Source: an uncultured Collinsella sp.
GTDB taxonomy: Bacteria > Actinomycetota > Coriobacteriia > Coriobacteriales > Coriobacteriaceae
DNA length: 11,371 nt
NCBI GenBank assembly: GCA_900544205.1
Contig: UQUG01000060.1
Location: 1 to 11,371 of the forward strand
Direction: 5' to 3'
Positions 1 through 6,868 of the stretch are shown in pieces. Made by a program: the position numbers and the translations under genes. The notes beneath the pieces were generated by a model. It ran no database searches. It was not told the origin of the DNA and saw only the letters and a program-made list of their open reading frames with translations. Within the stretch, counting starts at the first letter, position 1, and each line of letters begins with the position of its first letter.

Positions 1-156
1 GCTGCGGGAATGGCCTATTTGCCTAATGTGTTCGGCTGAGATCGGAAATCAACCCCGATTGGACAAATTTTGACCGTTTGCCCCACAGAATCGACCCACT
101 GGGGAAAATAGCTTGACGATTGAGCGGTCTTCGTGGTTCGAAAGACGGCTTCGAGC

Positions 157-840
157 CTACATCTGCATAAACGGGTTCTGCATAAGTTCGCGCGCCATCG
201 TGGTCGAATCGCCATGGCCCGTCAAGCAAACGGTATCGGGCGGAAGCGTCTTGGCAAGTTTGGAGAGCGAGCGCATAATCGCCGCCTCGTCACCGCCGGA
301 AAGATCGGTACGACCGTGACTGCCCGGGAAAAGCGTGTCGCCCACAAAGGCGATGTTCCCCTGCTCGGTCGCGGCGAACAGGACGATGCCGCCCGGCGTA
401 TGCCCCGGCGTCTCGATCACCTGCAGACAGACGTCGCCCACCTCGATTGTATCGCCCTCGGCAAGCAAGCGCGTCGGCTCACCCGGATCGGGCGTCTCGA
501 TACCCCACATGGCGCGCTGCTCCTCGATATTTGCGCGAGGTACCGTCACGTCCTTAGCGCACAACTCATATAGTGCGCTGTCGCCAACGACAGCTCGAAC
601 CCCGGCAACCCCGCCAACATGGTCGGCATGACCGTGCGTGCAGACAGAGCCGAGTACGCGCACCTCGGGATGCGCGGTGCGGATATGCTCCACAAGACGC
701 TCGCCCTCCCACGCCGGATCGACGATTAAGCACTCGTCATTCGAAATCACGGCGTAGCTGTTGGTCTGAATCGGGCCGTTGACGAGTGTCTCAATCGAAG
801 CCGCACCTCGGGGTGTCAGGTCCAAAGTCATATCGCCCAT
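157..840 (-). CDS. MBL-fold metallo-hydrolase (glyoxalase II-like)
   Basis: This is a cytosolic zinc hydrolase of the metallo-beta-lactamase fold, 227 residues long, the usual size for the short glyoxalase II-like (GloB/YcbL-like) group. The signature THGHADH sits at residues 68-74. Further metal ligands are the His of ETPGHT (147), the Asp of FVGDTLF (168) and the His of LTGHGD (209), so the dinuclear site looks intact. There is no signal peptide or extra domain. The family hydrolyses thioesters such as S-lactoylglutathione or other small esters; the substrate here cannot be read from sequence. An ATG six bases upstream (846) lies one base from the AAGGAGGG ribosome binding site, while the ATG at 840 has an ideal 8-base spacing, so I chose 840. 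It lies 88 bases downstream of the Rel gene, behind a terminator-like hairpin. Hydrolases of this type often follow recJ and relA in Gram-positive genomes. Confidence 0.93.
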   Translation of the reverse strand: MGDMTLDLTPRGAASIETLVNGPIQTNSYAVISNDECLIVDPAWEGERLVEHIRTAHPEVRVLGSVCTHGHADHVGGVAGVRAVVGDSALYELCAKDVTVPRANIEEQRAMWGIETPDPGEPTRLLAEGDTIEVGDVCLQVIETPGHTPGGIVLFAATEQGNIAFVGDTLFPGSHGRTDLSGGDEAAIMRSLSKLAKTLPPDTVCLTGHGDSTTMARELMQNPFMQM

Positions 841-846
841 GCGCAT

Positions 847-857
847 ACCCTCCTTCT
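847..857 (-). promoter_or_regulatory. Ribosome binding site of the MBL hydrolase
   Basis: Reading the minus strand, AGAAGGAGGGT is a near-perfect anti-16S match. It is 8 bases from the ATG at 840 but only one base from the ATG at 846, which decides the start in favour of 840. Its upstream edge touches the T-run of the hairpin at 862-895. Confidence 0.8.
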
Positions 858-895
858 AAAATACGTTCGAGGCACCAAACGATGCCTCGAACGTA
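856..895 (-). terminator. Terminator-like hairpin between Rel and MBL genes
   Basis: A perfect 13-bp inverted repeat (862-874 with 883-895; arm TACGTTCGAGGCA) encloses an 8-base loop. On the minus strand it is followed at once by TTTTAG, the form of an intrinsic terminator. It lies 33 bases past the Rel stop codon. Only about five bases separate its T-run from the ribosome binding site of the next gene, so it may be a partial terminator, an attenuator or a transcript-processing signal rather than an absolute end. Confidence 0.75.
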
Positions 896-928
896 ACCAA
901 TATCTATGATGCTGAGAGGCTCTCGCAC

Positions 929-3289
929 CTACACACGGCGTTTGAGCTGAGCTCCGCCTTCGCCGGGCATAAGACGGCGAGCGTCGTAGACCGAATCGAC
1001 ACTGCTGATGGAAGCCAGCAGCGGATCCAGACCGCTCGCGTCCGAGATCTCGACCATGAAGCGCAGGGTTGCAATACCCTCGCGGTTGGTCGATGTGGCG
1101 GCAGAAAGGATATTGCCGCCCGCATCGCCAATGGCAATGGTGACATCCTTGAGCAGGCCCATGCGGTCCAGGCACTCGACCACGATCTCGACCTGGAAGA
1201 GGGTGTCGGCAGCGCCGTCCCACTCCACATCGATCATGCGCTCGGGATGTTCCATAAGACCCTTGACGTTGGGGCAGTTGGCGCGATGCACCGAAACGCC
1301 ACGACCGCGCGTGATGAAGCCGACGATGTCGTCACCCGTCACGGGGTTGCAGCAATGAGCCAGACGGACCAGCAGGCCGCTGTTGCTCTCGCCCTTGACG
1401 ATAATGCCGTTACTGGCGCTCTTGCCGCGCTTTTGCGGCTTGCGGTTGGAGCCGCGAGCGGGCTGCTTCACGACCTCGGCGATAGCCTCGGCCTTGGTGA
1501 GCTGTTCCTCGGGCTTGGGGTCCAAGATTTGCTCGACCTTATTGCCCACAGCGCGCGGGGCAACCTTGCCGGCGCCGACGGCGGCAAACAGGTCCTCGAG
1601 CTGCTTGAAGTTAAACTGCTCCGCCACGGCGTTGAGTGCACGCGTCGAACGCGGCGTAGAAATGCCATAGCCACGCTTACGCAGGTCCTTGGCCAGCATA
1701 TCGCGACCGGCGGCAGCGTCGTCGTCCTTGGTCGCAGCGGCAAAATAGCGGCGGATCTTTGACTTGGCGGAAGGTGTCTTAACGATCTTGAGCCAATCGC
1801 GCGACGGCTTGGAACTCTTGTTAGTCAGGATTTCAACGCGGTCGCCCGTCTTGATCTCGTGCGTGAGCGGAGCCACCGCACCGTTGATTTTGGCGCCGAC
1901 GCAGTGGTTTCCCACCTCGGTGTGAACGGCATAGGCAAAGTCGAGCGGCGTGGAGCCGGCACGAAGCGCCATGACCTCGCCTTTGGGCGTGAAGACAAAG
2001 ATCTCCTGATCGAACAGATCGACCTTCAGCGAGTGCAGGTATTCCTTGGCATCGGTAATCTCGTCGGAAGCCGCCCAATCGAGCGAATGCTTGAGCCAGT
2101 TGATCTGGTCGTCCAAACGTTGAGCGTCATTGGTCTTGGAAGCAGACGATCCGCCCGACTTCTTATATAGCCAGTGGGCGGCAATGCCGTACTCGGCCTG
2201 CTCATGCATCTCGTAGGTTCGAATCTGAATCTCGAGCGGACGAGCCGTAGGGCCGATGACCGTCGTGTGGAGCGACTGGTAGTTATTGACCTTAGGCATG
2301 GCGATATAGTCTTTAAAGCGACCAGGCATGGGGTGCCACAGCGTATGCACCGCACCGAGCGTGGAGTAGCAATCGCGCACCGAATGGGTAATAACGCGCA
2401 GCGCCACCAGGTCGTAGATCTCGGAGAACTCCTTGCCCTTGCGCTTCATCTTTTGGTAGATGGACCAATAGTGCTTGGAGCGGCCGTTGATCTGGAAGTC
2501 CTCCAGACCAATGCGGTTGAGCTCATCGGTAAGCGTCTTGATGGTCTCGGCAAGGTAGCGTTCGCGGACCTCGCGCGACTCAGCTACCATACGCGCGATG
2601 CGCTGGTAGGCATCGGGCTCCAGGTAGAAGAAGGACAGGTCCTCGAGCTCCCACTTAATAGAGCTCATGCCCAGGCGGTCGGCCAAAGGCGCGTACACGT
2701 CCATGGTCTCGCGAGCCTTAAACAGGCGACGATCCTCGCGCAGGGCTGCCAGCGTTCGCATGTTGTGCAGACGATCGGCAAGTTTAACGATGATGACGCG
2801 GATGTCCTTGGACATGGCGAGGAACATCTTGCGCAGCGTGAGCGCCTGCTTCTCGTCCATGCTGTCGACTTCGATGTTGGTGAGCTTGGTCACGCCATCG
2901 ACGAGCTCGGCCACCGTATCGCCAAACAGGCCGGAAACATCGGCGAGCGAGGTCTCGGTATCCTCGACGGTATCGTGCAGCAGCGCGGCGCACACCACAT
3001 CGCAGTCCATCTTGAGGTCGGCCAAAATGATGGCCACCTCGACGGGATGGTTGATGTACATCTCACCCGAGCGCCGCTTTTGGTTGCAGTGCTTCTCGGC
3101 AGCAAAGCAATAGGCCTGCTCCACCTTGGAGAAGTCGCCCTCATTCATATATTTGAGGCACAGGCGCTCCAGCTTGTCGTAGCTGTCCGCCATAATCTCG
3201 GGCGGCAGCTCATCGGCATGCTTATAGTGCTCCATCTCCGAGAACGGCTGGAGGGTGGAATCATGGGCGGTACGGGCTGCGGCATCCAT
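929..3289 (-). CDS. relA: Bifunctional (p)ppGpp synthetase/hydrolase Rel/SpoT (RSH)
   Basis: This is a long RelA/SpoT homologue of 786 residues that makes and degrades the stringent-response alarmone (p)ppGpp from ATP and GDP/GTP. The hydrolase HD domain keeps its metal ligands: His81, His105-Asp106 with the following VEDT, and DRLHN at 172-176. The synthetase domain (about 265-375) has RFKD at 324-327, the form typical of bifunctional Rel rather than the EXDD of synthetase-only RelA, plus the YQSLH and EIQIRT motifs. A TGS domain follows at about 425-490. The zinc-finger region holds His645-Cys646-Cys647, His668 and Cys672, and a C-terminal ACT domain spans about 685-775. Both catalytic halves look intact. 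The ATG start has an AAGGGGA site seven bases upstream. It begins 15 bases after the RecJ stop, so the two form one operon. The symbol relA follows common annotation; rel or rsh would be equally right. Confidence 0.97.
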   Translation of the reverse strand: MDAAARTAHDSTLQPFSEMEHYKHADELPPEIMADSYDKLERLCLKYMNEGDFSKVEQAYCFAAEKHCNQKRRSGEMYINHPVEVAIILADLKMDCDVVCAALLHDTVEDTETSLADVSGLFGDTVAELVDGVTKLTNIEVDSMDEKQALTLRKMFLAMSKDIRVIIVKLADRLHNMRTLAALREDRRLFKARETMDVYAPLADRLGMSSIKWELEDLSFFYLEPDAYQRIARMVAESREVRERYLAETIKTLTDELNRIGLEDFQINGRSKHYWSIYQKMKRKGKEFSEIYDLVALRVITHSVRDCYSTLGAVHTLWHPMPGRFKDYIAMPKVNNYQSLHTTVIGPTARPLEIQIRTYEMHEQAEYGIAAHWLYKKSGGSSASKTNDAQRLDDQINWLKHSLDWAASDEITDAKEYLHSLKVDLFDQEIFVFTPKGEVMALRAGSTPLDFAYAVHTEVGNHCVGAKINGAVAPLTHEIKTGDRVEILTNKSSKPSRDWLKIVKTPSAKSKIRRYFAAATKDDDAAAGRDMLAKDLRKRGYGISTPRSTRALNAVAEQFNFKQLEDLFAAVGAGKVAPRAVGNKVEQILDPKPEEQLTKAEAIAEVVKQPARGSNRKPQKRGKSASNGIIVKGESNSGLLVRLAHCCNPVTGDDIVGFITRGRGVSVHRANCPNVKGLMEHPERMIDVEWDGAADTLFQVEIVVECLDRMGLLKDVTIAIGDAGGNILSAATSTNREGIATLRFMVEISDASGLDPLLASISSVDSVYDARRLMPGEGGAQLKRRV

Positions 3290-3304
3290 CGAGGTCCCCT
3301 TCCC

Positions 3305-6300
3305 CTAGGCCCGCGGTACGATCGGGCGGTTAACTTTGGCTAGCATATCAGAAGCGCACGAATCGAGCGCCCAGCTCCGGAAAGCCGAGAACTCCATGCG
3401 CGAGCGCAGACCCTCCAAATAGCGGATTGACCTGCTCAATTGCACACGGCCGGGGTTTTCTGCCATCGCGATGCGACGGGTGTCGTCAAACCCCGAAACG
3501 CGACAGAAACCAAGCTCTTCGAAGATTCCCAGACCGCTTGCCACCGAGCGCTCGTCGACCGGCGTGCGGGCATCGATGGCAAGGCACATCTGCGCGATGT
3601 CGATATCGCTCGCACTAAATGAGTCGGCTCCGGTCTTGCCGCGGTTGGAGCGCCACATAGTCTGCAGCGCGCGATAGAGCGTGACGAGCTCGTCGCGCTC
3701 GGGCGCGTAGCAGTCGAGCAGGCGCTCGTTAATGCGAGCGTCACGCGACGAATAGAGCAGGTGAATCACGGCAGGTTGCCCGTCGCGACCGGCGCGTCCG
3801 CTCATCTGGTTGAACTCGATGGCGCCAAACGGCATGTGGTAGAGCACGACATGGCGGATATCGGGCAGGTTCACGCCCTCACCGAAGGCAGAGGTCGAAA
3901 CGATGCAACTGAGGCTTCCGTCACGAAACGCTTCCTCGACACGGCGACGATCGGAGCGCGCAAGCCCCGCGTTATAGAACGCGATGCGGGTCGCGCAATC
4001 GGGCACCCGCTTGCGCAGCGTCTTAGCAAGCGCCACGGACTGGTCGCGCGAGTTGACGTAGATGACGGTCTTCTCCCCCGTCGCCACGATTGACACCAGG
4101 CGGTTCTCGCGGCTCGCAAGATCTCGGTCATCCTCGAGCTGCAAGTTCTCGCGCACCGTCTCGTCGACCACCGTGCGGGTAATCGGTAGCACGCGGGCGA
4201 GCTCGGCCACAACCGGAGCCGTTGCGGTGGCAGTCGCGGCCAGAACGACCGGGTCGCCCAGGGCCTTGAGGATATCAGGCATGTCGAGATAGGCGCTGCG
4301 GTCGCCGCCCTTGGCAAGACCGGCATGATGTGCCTCATCGATAACGACAAAGCCGATGCGGCCCGAACGCGCGAAACGGTCACGGTGGATAGACAGGAAC
4401 TCGGGCGTCGTGAGCACGATACCGGTGCGGCCCGAAGCTAGGCCGGCGAACACGTCATCGCGTGCGGCCTCCACGGTCTCGCCGGTCAGCACGCCAACGC
4501 CAATGCCAAGCGATGCCATCGTCGACGAGAGGTGATAGGCCTGGTCGGCAACAAGCGCACGCAGCGGATAGACAAAGATGCTCGCACGTCCGCGAAGCAC
4601 CGCCTCACGCGCGGCATGCACATGGAAGATGAGCGACTTGCCGCGGCCCGTTCCCATAACCGCCAAGACACTCTGGTGATCGGCCAGGGCATCGAGCGCC
4701 TCGACCTGCGCGCGGTGCGGCTGGTTCGAGCCGATAAAGCTATGGATAAGCGAGCGTGTCAGCTCGGTATAAGAAAGCTGGGCGAGCGTCTCGCGCTTGC
4801 GCGACTCCAGGCGCAGGCCGGAATCCGCCGGCTGCACGCCACGACGAAGCTCGCATGCCGGATCGTCGACGCTGGGCAGCGTGGTACCGCGGACCAGAAC
4901 ATCCTTGACCATGAGCTTGGGCTTCACACGACCCTGCCAATGCTCGGCAACGGCCTCGAACACCAAGTCGACGGCGCTGTCGCAATTGATAAGCTTGTCG
5001 ATCTGCGGTACACGAAACATGATGGCCGGCACACTCGCGGCGCCATCCGTCGCCACGAAGCGCATGTGCTCGCCGGTCTTACCCACCACGGCGCGATCAC
5101 ACATCGTCACGCCCTCGGCAGCCAGCAGCGGCACCTTATTACCCTGGCCAAACGGCTCAAGGCGGGAAATCTGCTCGATGGTCTCGATATTCAATTCGGA
5201 AAGGTCGACCGTGGCGGCAACCTCGTCGGTGTCCTCAAAGTCCTCGGCGGGAAGCTCGGACAACACGGCTGAAAGGCGACGGCGGAACTCATCGAGCTTG
5301 GATGCCTCGATGGTCACGCCCACCGCACCGGCATGTCCGCCGCGACGAATCATCAGGTCGGAACAGCGCTCGATGGCGTCAAACAGGTTAACTTTGCCCA
5401 CCGAGCGACCAGAGCCGCGCGCGATACCGTCCTCGATCGAGAACAGCAGCGCCGGCACGTGGTAGCGGTTGGTCAGACGGCTTGCCACGATGCCCTTGAC
5501 GCCCTCGTGCCAGCCTTCGCCGCCCACGACGATCGCGCGTCCGCCGTCATAGGTCTCCTCGACCTTTGCCATGGCATCGCGCGTGAGCTCCGCCTCGATC
5601 TCACGGCGCTGGCGGTTGATTTCCTCGAGCTCAGCCGCCAGTGCGCTTGCTTCGATGGGATCGCGGGCAAGCAGCAGGTCGAGCGCCAGCTTGGGATCGG
5701 CCATGCGACCGGCAGCGTTTAAGCGGGGAATGAGCGAGAATGACAGGCCATCGGCCGTAATGCTAGAGAGGTCGGCCTTGGCGAGCGCGGCAAGCGCGAT
5801 ATAGCCGGGGCGAGCGGTTACGCGCATCTGCTGGATGCCCTCGGCAACCAGCGCGCGGTTCTCGGGCGTGAGCGGCATCATGTCGGACACGGTGCCCAGC
5901 GCCGCGACCTCGATTAGCGAACGCCAATACGACGGCTTGCCCAGGCGCTCACCCAGGACTTGCACCAGCTTGAGCGCCACACCAGCACCGGCAAGCTCGC
6001 GCGAGGGGCCCTCGTCCTCGAGCTTGGGGTCAGTCAGGGGCACACCCTGCGGCACCTGGTCGGAGGGCTCGTGATGGTCCGTGACCACCAAATCGATCCC
6101 CAGGCTCTCCAGGTAGGAAACCTCTTCCTTGGCGGCAATGCCGTTATCGACGGTCACGATCAGCTGGGGGCGAGCGAGCTCGTTAACGCGGTCGAGCGCC
6201 GCGCGCGAAAGACCGTAGCCCTCATCAAAGCGATGCGGAATAAACGGCGTGACATCGGCGCCAAACGTGCGCAGCGCCTCGGTCAACAGGCAGGTCGACG

Positions 6301-6592
6301 TAATACCGTCAACGTCAAAATCACCAAAGACGGCGATGCGTTCGTGGTTGCGAATGGCGCGCTCGACACGATCGGCAACAACCGACATGCCCGGAATGAC
6401 GAGCGGATCGGCCCAATCACGGTCGAGCGAAGGCGTCAAAAATAGCTGTCCTTCCTCAATCGAGGCAATGCCGTGCGCGACCATAATGCGCGCCACCAGC
6501 CCGGGAATGCCCAGACCAGCCGAAAGCTCCTTTTCGAGCTCGGGGTTTTGCTGAGCGACCGCCCAGCGATGCGTCGTCTTAAGCGATGACAT
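3305..6592 (-). CDS. recJ: RecJ single-strand exonuclease fused to a RecQ-type helicase
   Basis: This 1095-residue protein is about twice the length of E. coli RecJ. Residues 1-570 are a complete RecJ 5'-3' ssDNA exonuclease: DFDVDG (91-96), VDNG (148-151), TDHHEP (171-176), RLNAAGR (290-296), the DHHA1 glycine-rich motif RRGGHAG (416-422) and an OB-like region to about 565. After a linker, residues 620-945 are a superfamily 2 helicase: Walker A MGTGRGKS (646-653), YPLRALVADQ (675-684), DEAH (752-755), an ATATA-type motif III (786-792), FGEGVNLP in motif V, and motif VI QMSGRAGRDG (929-938), closest to RecQ. No RecQ four-cysteine zinc module is visible. The last 90 residues resemble the C-terminal domain of Firmicutes RecJ. 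It likely unwinds and resects DNA in RecF-type recombination and fork repair. I chose the ATG at 6592 (MSSLKTT) because a G-rich site lies five bases upstream; a GTG at 6637 would add 15 residues and lacks a good site. Confidence 0.93.
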   Translation of the reverse strand: MSSLKTTHRWAVAQQNPELEKELSAGLGIPGLVARIMVAHGIASIEEGQLFLTPSLDRDWADPLVIPGMSVVADRVERAIRNHERIAVFGDFDVDGITSTCLLTEALRTFGADVTPFIPHRFDEGYGLSRAALDRVNELARPQLIVTVDNGIAAKEEVSYLESLGIDLVVTDHHEPSDQVPQGVPLTDPKLEDEGPSRELAGAGVALKLVQVLGERLGKPSYWRSLIEVAALGTVSDMMPLTPENRALVAEGIQQMRVTARPGYIALAALAKADLSSITADGLSFSLIPRLNAAGRMADPKLALDLLLARDPIEASALAAELEEINRQRREIEAELTRDAMAKVEETYDGGRAIVVGGEGWHEGVKGIVASRLTNRYHVPALLFSIEDGIARGSGRSVGKVNLFDAIERCSDLMIRRGGHAGAVGVTIEASKLDEFRRRLSAVLSELPAEDFEDTDEVAATVDLSELNIETIEQISRLEPFGQGNKVPLLAAEGVTMCDRAVVGKTGEHMRFVATDGAASVPAIMFRVPQIDKLINCDSAVDLVFEAVAEHWQGRVKPKLMVKDVLVRGTTLPSVDDPACELRRGVQPADSGLRLESRKRETLAQLSYTELTRSLIHSFIGSNQPHRAQVEALDALADHQSVLAVMGTGRGKSLIFHVHAAREAVLRGRASIFVYPLRALVADQAYHLSSTMASLGIGVGVLTGETVEAARDDVFAGLASGRTGIVLTTPEFLSIHRDRFARSGRIGFVVIDEAHHAGLAKGGDRSAYLDMPDILKALGDPVVLAATATATAPVVAELARVLPITRTVVDETVRENLQLEDDRDLASRENRLVSIVATGEKTVIYVNSRDQSVALAKTLRKRVPDCATRIAFYNAGLARSDRRRVEEAFRDGSLSCIVSTSAFGEGVNLPDIRHVVLYHMPFGAIEFNQMSGRAGRDGQPAVIHLLYSSRDARINERLLDCYAPERDELVTLYRALQTMWRSNRGKTGADSFSASDIDIAQMCLAIDARTPVDERSVASGLGIFEELGFCRVSGFDDTRRIAMAENPGRVQLSRSIRYLEGLRSRMEFSAFRSWALDSCASDMLAKVNRPIVPRA

Positions 6593-6644
6593 AGGCACCC
6601 ACCCCCGATAGGGGCAGGTCGCCGCGATACCTCTCACGGTTCAT
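6579..6644 (-). CDS. Possible 21-codon leader peptide overlapping the recJ start
   Basis: An ATG at 6644 has an AGAGGA sequence nine bases upstream and opens a 21-codon frame (MNRERYRGDL...) ending in TAA at 6579-6581. The frame runs across the recJ ATG (6592) in another reading frame, so its stop lies 11 bases inside recJ. Ribosomes on it would pass through the small hairpin CCCC-TATC-GGGG at 6603-6614, which covers part of the recJ ribosome binding site, so it could couple translation of recJ. It may equally be chance: it is short, has no recognised motif, and conservation cannot be checked here. Confidence 0.3.
   Translation of the reverse strand: MNRERYRGDLPLSGVGAYVIA
6598..6606 (-). promoter_or_regulatory. 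Probable recJ ribosome binding site, partly in a hairpin
   Basis: On the minus strand GGGGGTGGG ends five bases before the ATG at 6592. Four of its G residues can pair with the CCCC just upstream across a TATC loop (6603-6614). It is a weaker match than the AGGAGG-type sites of neighbouring genes, so translation may depend on coupling to an upstream frame. Confidence 0.45.
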
Positions 6645-6665
6645 AGCGATGAGTCCTCTGTGTAT

Positions 6666-6681
6666 GCCCGCTTCGGCAGGC
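6666..6681 (-). other. Hairpin in the 5' leader of the recJ transcript
   Basis: GCCTGC-CGAA-GCGGGC on the minus strand forms a six-pair stem with one G-U pair and a four-base loop. It lies between the TATAAT box and the leader ORF, in what would be the untranslated leader. There is no T-run after it, so it is not a terminator. Confidence 0.35.
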
Positions 6682-6700
6682 AGATCTGTTGAACGGATTT

Positions 6701-6706
6701 ATTATA
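6701..6706 (-). promoter_or_regulatory. Promoter -10 box for the recJ-rel operon
   Basis: A perfect TATAAT consensus lies on the minus strand about 110 bases upstream of recJ, in the gap shared with the divergent transporter gene. No good -35 hexamer is found 15-18 bases upstream; CGTTTT at 6724-6729 is the best placed and is poor. That suggests a regulated or activator-assisted promoter. The tandem CCGCGG palindromes sit directly beside this -35 position. Confidence 0.55.
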
Positions 6707-6729
6707 CCGTGCAGCGCGGACGCAAAACG

Positions 6730-6745
6730 CCGCGGTGCGCCGCGG
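6730..6745. promoter_or_regulatory. Paired CCGCGG palindromes, possible operator
   Basis: CCGCGG-TGCG-CCGCGG is both a direct repeat and an inverted repeat, and each half is itself palindromic. It lies just upstream of the weak -35 position of the recJ promoter, within the divergent intergenic region, where a dimeric regulator could bind. In GC-rich DNA some chance palindromes are expected, so the role is a guess. Confidence 0.3.
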
Positions 6746-6868
6746 TTTCGGCAAACGATGGCGGTAATGGCCTCGAAATAATCGAGCGTTTCTGACGCAC
6801 GAACGCATGCGAGCGTCTAGCATATCCATTCAAAACGGATTCACGAGCAAAGGGAGTCACAAGAGTAT

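Noticed and set aside
1..156. Noncoding left end with short inverted repeats (ATCGG...CCGAT, CCCCA...TGGGG)
   Set aside because: The repeats are five bases long and the frames through it are short and compositionally odd. I see no gene, promoter or terminator that I can defend.
135..159. Hairpin GGTTCGAA...TTCGAGCC at the end of the MBL gene
   Set aside because: On the minus strand the stem has a C-A mismatch and no T-run follows, so it is not a convincing terminator. I also considered a tRNA T-arm and found no tRNA fold around it.
2174..3343. 389-codon open frame on the plus strand
   Set aside because: It lies antisense to the Rel gene, whose motifs are complete. Long antisense frames are expected in GC-rich coding DNA, and the product is low in recognisable structure.
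4532..5272. 246-codon plus-strand frame opposite recJ
   Set aside because: It is antisense to the RecJ/helicase coding sequence and has no domain of its own.
6772..6786. CTCGA-AATAA-TCGAG inverted repeat upstream of the transporter
   Set aside because: The arms are only five bases and no matching promoter boxes were found near it, so it is likely chance.
6641..6829. 62-codon minus-strand frame upstream of recJ
   Set aside because: It spans the TATAAT box and the palindromes, is rich in Arg and Cys without a motif, and has no clear ribosome binding site.
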